Shown one piece after another: positions 34,956 to 45,944 of a stretch of 46,468 nucleotides of DNA. The notes beneath the pieces are model-generated. The model made no database searches. It worked only from the letters and a program-made list of their open reading frames with translations, and was not told the origin of the DNA. The position numbers and the translations under genes are program-made. Source of the DNA: Nymphaea colorata. Taxonomy: Eukaryota; Streptophyta; Magnoliopsida; Nymphaeales; Nymphaeaceae. The DNA is taken from the NCBI RefSeq assembly GCF_008831285.2, contig NW_022205166.1, positions 1 through 46,468 of the forward strand, written 5' to 3'. Numbering within the stretch: position 1 is the stretch's first letter; every line of letters begins with the position of its first letter.

Positions 34956-37695
34956 ATGCGAGTTAATAAGGAATAGGAGGGGGAATAGTGCTTTATTGTC
35001 GAGTAGTATTAGGAGGTTAGCCATACATAACCTGTCTAGTTCAAGGTCGAAATAACAAAGAAGATTAATGAGCAAATGCCTGCTAATGAGTTAAGGTCCG
35101 CCCTGCGCCGGAAAATATGGCTCCGAGGACCTTCTATCTTGATCGTCCTCTTTATCTTTTGAAAGATGCGCTAAATCAACCGCAACAGGAATCAGTCGCC
35201 CCCGTAACCACAGTCAGGCAGAAGCTGAAAATTTGTAATAGCCAAAACCTCAGCATCGAGGATTATTTTTCACGCAAAAAGTTTCAATGCGTCTATAACA
35301 AACTCGCCACATTTCGGAGCGACAGCAAGTCTTTCTAGGCAAACTTAAGGGCGTCGACCTGCTTATTGACTATAACTGGAATCTTTCAAAGAGCTTTAGA
35401 TGGAAGTAGACCTCTTAGGCGACAGTCAAGACTCAACCGATCGTATTGATTCAGATTTCGAGGGTGGAAATATATGCAGATCTTATCTAAATGTTTAATC
35501 CCCTTAGAAACAATACTTCATGCTGATCGAAAACGATCTCAACACATACGGCTACAACAATTGGTTCTTCTTTAGGGTAAGAACCAGGGAAAAGGAGTCA
35601 GGCAATTCAGCATCGTAAACCTTATAAAGAAGACTAACTTCTTCAATCAAGGCATGCTTATCTCAATCTTTTCGGTAAGGCGGCATCAATAGTGCGGACA
35701 GGGATGGTTCAAAGGAGGAGATAACATATCCTTTGGACCTGTCAACTTGACTCGCCAGCATCACGACAACGAGACCTATTACACTTTATATTTCGAGCAT
35801 GACTTTGTATACGAGAATGATGAAGTGTATTTCGCTCTGAGCCAGCCATATACATACTCGCGCCTCATCAATTTCCTCGAAACGACAAAAGCCAAAACTC
35901 CCAGTATGTAGTTTTATATCTAAGCAGTAAGATGGAAGTCAAACCTTTGTGTTACTCAATCGCTAATAACATCATCCCAGTGGTGCGCATCTTCGACCAA
36001 AAGGCACGTAGTGATAACGTCATCTTCTTTATTGCAGACAGCATCCCTGTGAAACTGTGGGATCCTTTATCGCTGAAAAAATTATGAAATACATGCTTGC
36101 TGATAACCAGTTGCTGCCACCTGAGGCTAATTTCGAGATTTACGTAATCCCAATGGTAAATCCTGATGGAGTTATCCATGGAATGGCGCGGACAAACATG
36201 GCGGGACTCGATCTTAATCGTCATTGGGGTGAAAACATCCTGAAGGTAAAAGTAAAGCACATAGGAATTGACACCATAGACGATGAGGGTGAAACAATAC
36301 ATATCAACCTTGCTAAAACAAGCGAATTAAGTACATGATCGATTTGCACGGCCATAGCAAAAAGTAAACATATTGCTAATTTAGGCTAAACTCATTCTTC
36401 TTTTGTTGCAAAGGCAATTAAAAAGATGGCCATCAACTGCTTACTTTGTGCATGAAGGAACTGGAGCCACGGTTCAATATATATGGGTGCACATTTGGAA
36501 TTTCTAAGGACAAAGAGAATACTCTTCGTTCACAGATGCGAGCACAAGGGATTAAGAATAGCTACACTCTCGAAACTAGTCTCTTCGGTTGGAAAAATTC
36601 GCAAAGCATGAATGTTCATTTCAATGAAGTAGACTACTAGTCCATTGCTTAGAATCTTCTCAAAAGTATTTTTTTACTTTAAGCTGATGCTTAGAACACA
36701 CAAATCCAGTTGGGAATAAATAAAGAGTCGATAGTGAAGCAAGTTCCTCTTATTCTGGAGATAAGCGAAAGAGAGTAGAAGCAGACATTTTAAATTTCAT
36801 AAATGATGTCTGATAGCGATCCTGAAGGTGATAAGCTCGATGTTAAAGATCTGTTGGGAAAGTGCGAAAATAAACTAATCAAAAAAAGCTTCAGGAAAAC
36901 TATATGTCTATGAAAAAGACTTTACGAAGAATTACAAAAAGCTGTCAGCGGTGGAAGCGATTCAGAGTATAAAAAATCTCAGTTAAGATAATCCTATGCG
37001 CCACCTCTCAATACTAAGCTCAATGTACCTACACGAATGCGATCCGTCAGACGAAAAAAGGCACGAGACCAATGAGTGAAAAAATACAACCGGTAACTCA
37101 AACCCAAACAAAGCCTGCAAAACCTATTGAGCTGCATGAAAGAACAAAATAATCCCCTGTACCGCCAGCTAAAAACAAGCTAATAGACAGTTTAAATCTC
37201 ACTCGCAAAAGGCATGTCAGGATGAAAACATAAGGAAATTATTTAGATGGGAAATAGGTAAAGACGTTTAATACCAGCAATCGAAAATTCAAGCTCAGCG
37301 AAACTTCATATTCCTAAGGAATGAAAAGGGGCAAAATAAGACTGAACCTAGTGAGATGCTAGCCACTACCATAAGAAAGAAGAATAACTACAGTTCAATG
37401 AGCTGAGGAACGAAAGTTTGAGTATGAATTGGCCGACAACATATCCATCTTTAAAGTACCCAATAAACGTCAAAAATCTGCCAATCGCATACAAATAGTC
37501 AAAAATGTTTCACTTGATGCAAAGAAAGATATCATTTACCACGGCCCCTTTAAGTAGGAAACCCCTTCGGTCCTAGATGCAGAAATCATCTTCAGCAAGG
37601 CTAGAAACCTTAACCAGTTAGTCCATTCAAAAGGGTCTCAAAGCAGCAAGTTTCGAGCATTAAACTCAGTTTACTACCACTTTCCCGTTCTTTGA
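34956..37695 (+). CDS. Cytosolic carboxypeptidase (tubulin deglutamylase, M14D), copy 2
   Basis: Second CCP of the window. Start taken at ATG 34956 (acidic N-terminus MRVNKEEEGEECFIVEEYEE) with a frame change into PRTFYLDRPLYLLKDAL at 35117; end at TGA 37693-37695, about 910 residues. CCP N-domain: TYGYNNWFFFRV, NDEVYFALSQPYTYSRL. Catalytic part: zinc motif RQHPCETVGSF, NPDGVIHGMART, GLDLNRHW, zinc His in MIDLHGHSKK, catalytic Glu in YTLETSLFGW. Here the key glutamates are ordinary GAA codons, a useful contrast with copy 1. The last 300 residues are disordered and basic (TRMRSVRRKKARDQ, SANRIQIVKNVS). At least eight frame breaks are present. The two copies share fold but little close identity, so the duplication is old. 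Confidence 0.88.
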
Positions 37696-37750
37696 CCATT
37701 TTTCTACCTTATTCATTATAATCTTTGAATGTTTGACATTTTTATTTTTT

Positions 37751-38752
37751 ATGGAGGCTCCAAACAACAAAATAAACGTTTGGCTGGATTGTGATCCTGG
37801 CTTGGATGATATATTGGCTATCATATATGCCGCGCACTGTGATAGGATTGACCTCATCGGCATCTCCACATCTCCAGGCAACTCCAGTTTGGAAAACACA
37901 ACACGCAATGCTCTCGATATGCTTTATCACATCGGCCGATCAGACATTCAAGTCTACATGGGATCGAATCAGCTCATCAATGGCGATATGAAGCTGGCTG
38001 ATCATGTTCATGGAGAGAACGGACTCGGTGGCGTCCACCTAAAGCAATCTCCCCGCCAAGCAATCACTGAGCATGGACTGCAAAAGACTTACGAAAAGAT
38101 CATGAGCACAGAGGGACAAGTGGTTTGGGCAAATACTGGCAGTCTCACCAACCTTTGCATTCTTTTGCTGACTTATCCTAAACTGAAGAGTAAATTGAAG
38201 GAAATTGTAATTATGGGAGGAGCTATTGGAAAGGGAAATACCACACCAGCTGCTGAGTTCAACATATTTTTTGATCCTTGTGCTTTCAAAAATGTTCTAA
38301 AGCTAAAAGGCGATATTCCTTTGGTAATGATTCCATTGGAAACTACTCACATTAACATCGCAGGAGAGGATGTGTATGAGCGCTTCAAAGGCTACAGTTC
38401 ACACCCCTTTGGACTTGCACTCTATAACACAATGCTGTGTTACCAGGACTTCTATATCACCGTCAACAAGATTCCTTTCCCGCCATATCATGATCCACTT
38501 ACTATCTTTTACATTCTGCACCCTGAAGAATTCGAAGTGCGCCCAGCCAATGTGGAGGTAGATACTCACCCTGGATCCTATGGAAGAACCAACATATATT
38601 TTTCATACCCAGGTGTGCCGCGAGTTTCAAGCAGTACCCTTGTAACTACCAACCTGCTCAATGAGAAGACTAAATTTTGGGACGAAATGTTAAGGATTAT
38701 GGATATGATCTTTTCTCCAGAGATGCAGAAGACTATCGGGATTGAATACTGA
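37751..38752 (+). CDS. Inosine-uridine preferring nucleoside hydrolase
   Basis: This enzyme hydrolyses ribonucleosides to base plus ribose in purine/pyrimidine salvage. ATG 37751 (an upstream TTG at 37733 is not used), TGA 38750-38752, 333 residues, the usual length. The N-terminal calcium-binding motif is WLDCDPGLDD (residues 9-18), followed by GISTSPGNSSLENTTRNAL, EIVIMGGAIGKGNTTPAAEFN, and a C-terminal calcium ligand in PYHDPLTIF. The gene is unbroken and contains no TAA or TAG codon, unlike nearly all its neighbours. High expression or recent lateral gain could explain this. It sits alone between CCP2 and a minus-strand gene. Confidence 0.95.
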   Translation: MEAPNNKINVWLDCDPGLDDILAIIYAAHCDRIDLIGISTSPGNSSLENTTRNALDMLYHIGRSDIQVYMGSNQLINGDMKLADHVHGENGLGGVHLKQSPRQAITEHGLQKTYEKIMSTEGQVVWANTGSLTNLCILLLTYPKLKSKLKEIVIMGGAIGKGNTTPAAEFNIFFDPCAFKNVLKLKGDIPLVMIPLETTHINIAGEDVYERFKGYSSHPFGLALYNTMLCYQDFYITVNKIPFPPYHDPLTIFYILHPEEFEVRPANVEVDTHPGSYGRTNIYFSYPGVPRVSSSTLVTTNLLNEKTKFWDEMLRIMDMIFSPEMQKTIGIEY

Positions 38753-38861
38753 TCATTATTTCATCAACTCTAGCATATTTATTTAACTTAAGTCAAAGAC
38801 CATAAATATAGCATGAAGATAGTTGGTTTGGGCAAAATTGAAAAATTATTATCATTTTATT

Positions 38862-39820
38862 TTGTTTTATGTCTTTACGTACTGAATCAAACCTTCCAGA
38901 ATACTCTTTAGCTATTTATTCTCTGCCTCTAAGCTGTAACGTTCATGTTTCCATGTCAATTTGCAAGCTGATAATACATGATGCATTTCTCTAAAAATTG
39001 CATCTAATTCTATTGAAGGAAGGCTCTCGTTGTAATGTCTTTTAATAAGGAGGGAGCTGAGTTGAAAGTGAGTGCTTTTGCAGAGATCTTCGAGCTCTTG
39101 TGCGTAATTTCGTAGTGAATTGATAATTATGTTTTGCTTTCGTATTAATTCAGAAATTGAGAATGCATATCCTTGCGAGTTGTAGGCTTGCTACTCCCTA
39201 TATCCCTAAACTACTAGCTACTGTCTTCAATTCGGCTGATCAATACCTAGAGATCGTCATATTCATATTTTATCAGCTCTTCAAGCTCTCTAACCATTCC
39301 ATATCTCCACTCCTCGAACTCAGAAGATTGTTGCCGGTATAGCTACAAGCTCAACTGCACATTAGGGACGACGATAGGCTCTGGTTCCTCGTAAGGTAGG
39401 GTCTCAGTGTACTTTTTGCTGAATGCCTTTTTTCTGATATTTTCAGCAGATTTGGAGCTATTGGCTCTCGTGAGGACTGATTTTCGGATAGCTTTATCAT
39501 TTTAGGCTTACTTCTATCATGGTCGATGGAAGTCTGACTCCTTCTTTTCAGCTCCAGCTATAGTTCTTTCACTTTCTGTTGAAGCGCGAGAAGCTGTCGC
39601 TGGTGTTCTATTTTAAGTTACTATTCAAGAAGCCTCATATTTTCTTGATTTGTGTTCCTTTCGACCTCCAACTTGCTATCGGAATGGGTACCTATATGTT
39701 GAGTAGTTCAATGAGGTTAGTTGCCTTTTTGAGTGCCAGTTCCTTCATCTTATTTTCCTTAAGCAGGCGTTCCATTTTGGGTTGGTCTGGTTCCTCTTCC
39801 GAGAAGATATCGATCGACAT
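38862..39820 (-). CDS. Coiled-coil protein, unknown
   Basis: ATG 39820 (MSIDIFSEEEPDQPKMERLL), TGA 38864-38862, about 318 residues with frame breaks near 39690, 39440 and 39190. An N-terminal coiled coil (VERNTNQENMRLLEEELKIE) is followed by a Ser-rich linker and a helical C-terminal part (NSLRNYAQELEDLCKSTHF, HHVLSACKLTWKHERYSLEA). The final AENKELKSILEGLIQYV resembles the ends of centriolar or axonemal coiled-coil proteins, but I cannot name it. Its promoter region is only 56 bases from the divergent gene at 39877. Confidence 0.6.
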
Positions 39821-39876
39821 TGTCCTCCGATTATAATTACTTATTATCATATTGCTCACTTAAATTTATTCCACCC

Positions 39877-40584
39877 ATGAGCTTCCAAGAAAAAATAGGC
39901 GAACTGGAGCAGCCTCAATCCACCGTCATCAAAACCCTCCGACCCCTTGTCTTCAACTTTTTTATCAGTGACCGCCCCGAAGCAAATTAGCAAACTCTTT
40001 AAGATGTCTAAATCTCCTATCGCTCCTTCCAGAGCCAACGCCTTGAACATAGGAATAATCACTATTTTCGCCCAACAATCAATTGTAAGAAACTGAACTA
40101 AGAACCCAAATTTAGACTTTCCCTCGAAAAAAAGCGAACAAAAGCCATTAACGGCATCGGGCAAAAGGCTGCTTCGTAAAAGCCTTCACGTAATTCTTAT
40201 CGGGGAAGCAAGGTAAAGACTGCCGGAATGAACAGATCATTACTAAATCAGTAGGAGATGGACGTGATGGAAGCGGTTGAAGATAATAAGCAAAAAAAAG
40301 TTGAGCCTTTGGAGCAGCCAATACGTTCGCCTAAAAAGTCTAAACAGCCACACTTGCACTTCAACTTGAAACACCTGCTACAAACTAGCAAGACATTTAC
40401 TGGAAACTTCGTTAGAGAAGATAATATCCAAGGCTCTAACTTCCCCTACTACAACTATTTTTCATCGCAAAAGTCCTCCATACCCAAGACCCAAAAGAGC
40501 TTCAGGAGCAAAGCTAGTAAAGCAGAAAACGAGCGTTACATCTCAACTACTGTGGGCTTGAGGGAGTTCAGTTACAATCTATGA
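39877..40584 (+). CDS. Hypothetical basic protein, 235 aa
   Basis: ATG 39877, TGA 40582-40584, unbroken with ten or so TAA/TAG codons read as Glu. The sequence is basic and largely disordered: an N-terminal QEKIGELEQPQSTVIK segment, central Lys/Arg/Ser stretches (SRNSYRGSKVKTAG), and a C-terminal half with aromatic residues (NFPYYNYFSSQKSS, RYISTTVGLREFSYNL). No membrane segment or recognised domain. The intact frame under table 30 and close fit between neighbours make it a real gene. Confidence 0.65.
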
Positions 40585-40675
40585 TATTATACTCCAATTT
40601 TATCAATACGCATCACCTAATCTATATAGTTAAAGAGTATTTTCTTTTTTTCGGTATAAAGCTGTTAATTATTTT

Positions 40676-41298
40676 ATGCATAAAAAATACTAATAGCTGC
40701 CATCGCAGTTCATCCCCAAGCATAGCCATAAGTACCAGCTCCGAAAAACTCTCATCAACACTAAGTTTCAGTGGCTCATGAAATACATCCATAACCAAAC
40801 AGATGAAGCAGATCCGAAACTTTCCAGGATCATGAAGATACAGCCCAAAAAGACCATACCCTTTGCAGAACGAAAGACCATCAAATAACAAATGAATTGT
40901 ACACACGGAAAGGAGAATTGCAAGCAAGCTGAAGAGGAAGACCAACCTCCAAATAAAAGCATTAAAAGAAATAAAGATAAGGAAGGCCATCTTTAAGCAC
41001 TTCTAAAAGCAAGCCAGATGACCAAATCTTTATGGATAAGCAAAAACTGAGAAATCGATGCTTTTCTCGAAATATCAATAGAACTAAAAAGACTGCTGCT
41101 ACATTCTTTGAAAAAGAAAATTAGAGTGGAAGCACTACCAAATTGCAGCGTTGCAGAAAGTTGAAGACCTAGCCAAGCTTATAAAGAAGTAAAACTAAGA
41201 ATTAGATTCGAGCTCGATATTAACGAGAGCCTTTCGTCCTTAGCCCTTGGATGTTCACAGAAGATAATATAGAAAACAGTCAGTAATTTAAGTTCTGA
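40676..41298 (+). CDS. Hypothetical Lys-rich protein
   Basis: ATG 40676 opens about 120 codons (MHKKYEELPSQFIPKHSHKY, then KYIHNQTDEADPKLSRIMKI), with a frame change near 41005 into a second open segment ending at TGA 41296-41298, about 205 residues together. Composition is basic, with a Cys pair (MNCTHGKENCK) and a second Cys/Arg region (RNRCFSRNINRTKK). It ends with ERARYEREPFVLSPW-like sequence. No known domain. It converges on the kinase gene at 41399. Confidence 0.5.
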
Positions 41299-41398
41299 TC
41301 AGTTTTTACTTATAAAGTTTGCTTGAAGCACTTATGATGCATTTGCAGCTCAGATTATTTGATAAGAGCATATATAAAGATAATATAGTATGCCTTAA

Positions 41399-42933
41399 TC
41401 ACTCTTTGGCGAGCTTTTTGAACCGACTTTCCACTCCGTTTCTAGGAACTGGTCTCTTCTTGATGCCCGGGCTATCGATTTAGTCCACAGTCTCTCCGTT
41501 TTGATCTGTCCTGCCGGTGAGAAGATTTTCTTTCATCTTGAACTTAAGGCAAGAATCGTCACGTAATAGTCCTGGATGCTTGCGAGCGTTGTTCTTGGTC
41601 ATCATGAGTGGTGACTGGCACTCAGCCACTATTTCTTCCTTCATAATGATAGACTCCTTCTGCATTGAGAATCGCTCCCTGCTAAACTCAGCAAACATAT
41701 TATCCTTTGAGAAGAAGTCGTGATTAAGAGCCTCAGTGGCAGTAATACGTTTAGCGGGATCCTTCTCCAGCAATTTTTTCATGAGGTCGAGCCCTAAATA
41801 ACTTAACAATTACATATTTCGGGGAGTTGGAGGTAGTCAGGCAAGGAGAAGTTGATTTTACAGTGTCTGTTTTGAGAAAGAACTTCATCGTACTCTTTAC
41901 CAGGGAATGGTGGCTTACGAAGAGCGAGAAGGTGGAAGATCACTCCAACGCTAAAGAGGTCACAGATGGGATCATACTTGGCCTTAAGATCTTTCAGATT
42001 GACGACTTCAGGAGCAACATATCCTGGAGTACCACAACGGACGAAAAGATAGGGGTCGTTTTGACAATGCTCTGCGAGTCCAAAGTCAGCAATGACGCAG
42101 TCATAGTCATTGTCTTTACGAAGAAGGATGTTTTATGGTTTGAGGTCGCGATGCATAATCTTGTGGCTATGCATAACTTCCAGTCCTTCCAGGATTCCCT
42201 TCATGATCATCTTTATCTCAGTGGAAGTGAACTTGTGACGATTCTTAATCTTGTCGTAAAGCTGACCACCCTCTAGGAGTTATACAGAAATGTAGATAGA
42301 GTTTTGGCTTTCATATACGCCGTAAAGTTTCATTAGGTTTTTGTGATGGAACTTACGCATGACTTCGATTTCATTGATCAGTGACTCCTTCCCCTTCTCT
42401 TCACTGTAGGTTCCTTATTTAGAAAAGGCCTTCACGGCGTACTTGCGTCCATCTTCGTGTTTAACCACCAGGTAGACGGTGGCGAAGTTACCCTTTCCGA
42501 TCTTCTTGATAGGCTTGAACAACTAGTGGAAGCCACGCTGGTTCAGGCGCGTTTCCAAATAGTCGCGCCATGCAAGCAGCTCTTTTCCAGGCCTCACTGC
42601 CCTTAGCACCAGCCACCTCTAGAACCGCTAGAACTTTAATCCCACTGGCTGAGCATTCACTCGGACCACATCGCCACTGTTCTATCCTGCCCGCAGAAGC
42701 TCGAAAATAAGGTCGAAATTGAAGGAAATCTTGAGAAGAGCGTTGTCCATGAGTTTCTAATATGTGGTAGGATGTACCTTCACCCGAAGGATAATGCAAT
42801 CGGGGTAGAGTTAGGCCTTGACATCTTCATACAACTCACCGTCTAGTTGTAGCTGGAAAAAGTCAGCGGCGATGGCAAGTCCCTGGTCAGGGACGCTGTT
42901 AACCACCTCCGCGATAGCTTCGTCGATCATCAT
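41399..42933 (-). CDS. CAMK-like protein kinase with N-terminal PH-like region
   Basis: Ser/Thr kinase, unbroken: ATG 42933, TGA 41401-41399, about 505 residues, one 20-nt intron (41794-41813). Residues 1-120 look like a PH-type beta fold (CIILRVKVHPTTYEKLMDN, RFERWLVLRAVRPGKELLAW). The kinase domain runs from about residue 135: GKGNFATVYL, YAVKAF (Lys), SVELLEGGQLYDKI, MHRDLKPENILL, ADFGLAEHC, GTPGYVAPEV, and KLLEKDPAKRITATEALNH. The E of DLKPEN is TAA (42135-42133), and so is the E of SVELLEGG. No EF hands, so not a CDPK. A basic, Ser-rich tail of about 100 residues follows. Confidence 0.93.
41794..41813 (-). other. 20-nt intron in kinase gene
   Basis: On the minus strand it begins GTAATTG and ends TTATTTAG. 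Removal gives LPEIWLDLMKKLLEKDP, the expected helix before the DPxKR motif. Confidence 0.85.
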
Positions 42934-43032
42934 TTTCTGTATAGAACAATCTTATAATAACTCATAGAAAAGAAGAATTGCGATAAATCGACCCCCTCAA
43001 AACCCATTGTAATAAATTAGAACAGAAATGCC

Positions 43033-45096
43033 TCACTTAAGCGGTATATGGGAAGCGAGGGCTTTGTGATTGAAATGGACTTTAACTTCGTTACTCTCCT
43101 TCGGCCGAAGGTCGTTTACCTTCCCACCGGATACTTCCTTTCTCGGCTTGTCCGATCCACGCTTAGACTTAGACTTGCTCTTGGAGTCTTTGGGCTTGCT
43201 TTTAGACTTTGATTTCAGCTCCCCGCTTGTGTTGAAGATAGTATAGAATTCCTTGATCTCTGTCGGTAAACCCTTCAGAATCCAGTGGTCCTGTAGCGCT
43301 TCATGAGGTCTCAGTCTCTTCTACGGTTCCATACCAGAATCCGTTATATGAACTTCAAGAAGGCCGAGTCTTATCTTGGCCCATGGGTGCCTTCCACTCG
43401 TTCTTTAATCGTTCTCATACAGTTCTTCAGATATTTACACTATGCAAAGAAGGGATCTGAACGCGGATCTATTCCTTTTTGCTCCATAAAATGATATTCC
43501 TACAAATAATTTTCCGATATAATCTCTTTGAACTCTTCGGATTCGAGAAACTATCGAGAGTATTTGCCATGGGCAGGGTCTGGCATTCCTATGGAGTTCG
43601 CTATATATAGTAGTTGCTGAGTGTTTGTGGCGCCTGCAAAAACTGGCTAACCTATGCGCAGCTCAAGCAGAAGGCAGCCAAAACTCCACATATCGATTTA
43701 GTAAGAATAGGGACGGCGTAGCATTACCTCTGGAGCTCGATAATATCGTGATTGCAGATACTCGAACACCTGCTGGCCGGCAAAACAAGAGGAGCCGAAA
43801 TCAATCAGTTTCACCCGTGACTTGCCCCAAGATCGCATCACAATATTCTCAGGCTTAATGTCGCAATGGATGATGCGTTCCTGCTGCAGGAAAGCCAGTG
43901 CTGATAGGATTTGGACAGCAAATATGCGGATGACTTCTTCGCTAAGCCCGTTGTAGTGATTATACTCTAGCAGTTCGTAGAGATTTCCTTCAAGTAGCTA
44001 GAAGACGATGCACTAGATAGATGGTAAATGTACGATATGGCTGCGGAATATTGTAAAATCCTTGATCCGAACAATACTATTCACATCGTTCCGATCCCTT
44101 TCCTTAATGTGGGTGAGAATGGCGACTTCTACATAGGTCTGCTGCACAATATCTGGGGAGCGCTTTACAACCTTTACTGCTACTTCCTCGCCCGTTTTAT
44201 GATCACGCACCCTTAGCACTTATCCAAATGAACCTTTATTTATTGACTAAAGGATCTAGTAGCGGTATGCCAAATGATCTCCTAACTCGTAACGGTAGAA
44301 TTAACTGTATCTTCAAAAAAGTACTCGGATGAGTCCCGCTTCTGATTCAGAGAAGGGTACTCATTATTATCTGATAAGAATTCCTTTTATTATCGTCTTC
44401 TATCTCTAGCGCTAAGCACTTGAAGTTCTCTCGGCCTTCTCTCTTTTATCTTCCCCAAAAAATAAACCCACTTATAGTCTCTAATTTCAGCTTCTTCTTC
44501 TGGCATAAGGCGGTCAGCATAAGTCTGAATTACTTATTCCCAGTTGGCAGCATCATCTTGGCAATGTTTGCGCTTTCCATTAGTCTTCGGTTTCGTCTTT
44601 TCTGCCTTAGCCTTATCCGCATTTTGCATTTTTTTCTCTTCAGAGTACTTTCCTTTGTGCTCACCGCTGTAGTCTGCTCGCATTCTGTCTTGATTATGCT
44701 TGTTTCTAAGCATTTATTTGCTACCCTTCCTATCTGACTTCTCGCCCTTTTCGTTGGAGGGCTTCTCTCTGGTAGGTTTCGACTTCTATTTAGGTTTGCG
44801 CGGGTTCGATTACTTGTCCTTGATTTGATTGATTTTTTTTATTTTGGAAGTTGTTGTGAGCTCTACTTAGAGGAGGGCTTGCGCCCATTGCGGCCCTAAC
44901 GATTGTACTCCGTAGACATGGGAAGAGTGATGGAGTCGGATACGAGGGGATCGAATGCGGGCGCTAGGGGAGGTGGGTATGCGACTTTTAGAGGCAGTGG
45001 GTAGCGATTATAGGAGAAGGAGCGGTGGTGTCCATACGGGTTTGAGCGACTGTGTTAATTGACGAGCGATTTGTTCTTCTTGTGTCTTGACTTCAT
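43033..45096 (-). CDS. DYRK-family dual-specificity kinase
   Basis: DYRKs autophosphorylate a tyrosine and act on Ser/Thr targets. ATG 45096, TGA 43035-43033, about 685 residues. The N-terminal 300 residues are basic and Ser/Lys-rich (two frame changes, near 44820 and 44290). The DYRK box and kinase domain follow: GDHLAYRYEILE, GSFGEVLRVRDHKTGEEVAV, FRSHICIVFELLEGNLYELL (formed by splicing at 44013-44033), IIHCDIKPENIV, LIDFGSSCF, SRYYRAPEV with the YxY activation tyrosine, SFGCLLLEL. The C-terminal tail is Lys/Ser-rich (KSKSKPKDSKSKSKSKRG). The E of YRYE and of FELL are TAG. One C is lost near 43297 before PEKR. Same direction as the kinase below it. Confidence 0.92.
44013..44033 (-). other. 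21-nt intron without stop, found by homology
   Basis: On the minus strand it begins GTACATT and ends ATCTAG. Length is a multiple of three and it has no in-frame TGA, so retention would add seven residues silently. Removal turns FRSHI plus CIVFELL into the DYRK motif HxCxVFELL. Confidence 0.75.
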
Positions 45097-45479
45097 CCTC
45101 CAATTATATAATCTCCATAGTCCAGGACGAAAGCAAACTCATTCTATTATCATAGATACTTAAACTCATTTTCACTAAACGCTTCCTGAGCTTGAAAAAG
45201 CTTAAGAATTTTCGGTAATCTCAAATATATTTGATGAGAAGTAAACCAATATTAATTTTTACTTTAATAACTAAAAATAAAATACAATATGATTCATTAT
45301 GAAGATTTTTGCTAAGCTTCGCTATTACTGTTGGTCATCCTTATTGTATTAGTCACGAGATAAGAATAACTGGAAGTGTTTATTAATAAGCAAATGTTAT
45401 TTTCCCATACAAGATAGTTTTGCATTTTCATAATAACAACTCACACTATCAATAAATAATTCCCAAAAGCAAGAAAGTG
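45097..45479. other. AT-rich intergenic region
   Basis: Non-coding as far as I can see. It should contain the promoters of the divergent DYRK gene and of the small gene at 45480. No repeats of note. Confidence 0.5.
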
Positions 45480-45944
45480 ATGGAGATTATTTGTCTTAAT
45501 GATCGTTTAGTAGACCAGTTCGAAAAAGCTTCGATAGTTCGACCATTTAATGATGTCGAAGAAGGAGAAGAAGCTTTTTTGACAAAATTTATTGGTGACA
45601 TTTGACGAGCTCAGCACATTTTGCGAATGGTGTATAATATATATACATGAAGAGGTGACCAGACGAACCATATGGAAGCATATACGATGATTAGATCATC
45701 AATAAAAAAGATGGCAACACGGCTGATTATGATATGCCTCATCGACGCACAAACTCAAAATTTTGGTGATAAGCAAGGAATACCGATTATCATCGTTGGA
45801 GTTCTTACTGAATGTTTGTGGTAGCCTAACCTAAATCTTAATGTGCAAACAATCAAGATAAGTATGGATGCAGTTTCTAAATAAGGATTAGGTTTTCATG
45901 GCTGGATGATGATCATTGGAGTCCGCAGCAGGCATACTTATTGA
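45480..45944 (+). CDS. Small hypothetical gene, structure uncertain
   Basis: ATG 45480 starts MEIICLNDRLVDQFEKASIV and an acidic patch (NDVEEGEEAF). A candidate 20-nt intron (45595-45614, beginning GTGACA, ending CTCAG) would extend the frame to AHFANGVEYIYMKR. Beyond that two overlapping frames are both open to about 45780, and one ends at TGA 45942-45944 after GWMMIIGVRSRHTY. No recognised domain. The 3' end overlaps the antisense secreted-protein gene by 32 bases. Coding status of the later part is doubtful. Confidence 0.35.

Noticed and set aside
39856-40164. Minus-strand frame of 102 codons
   Set aside because: Shadow of the intact plus-strand gene 39877-40584.
43795-43815. Apparent loss in the DYRK DFG motif
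   Set aside because: Re-reading shows LIDFGSS intact on the minus strand.
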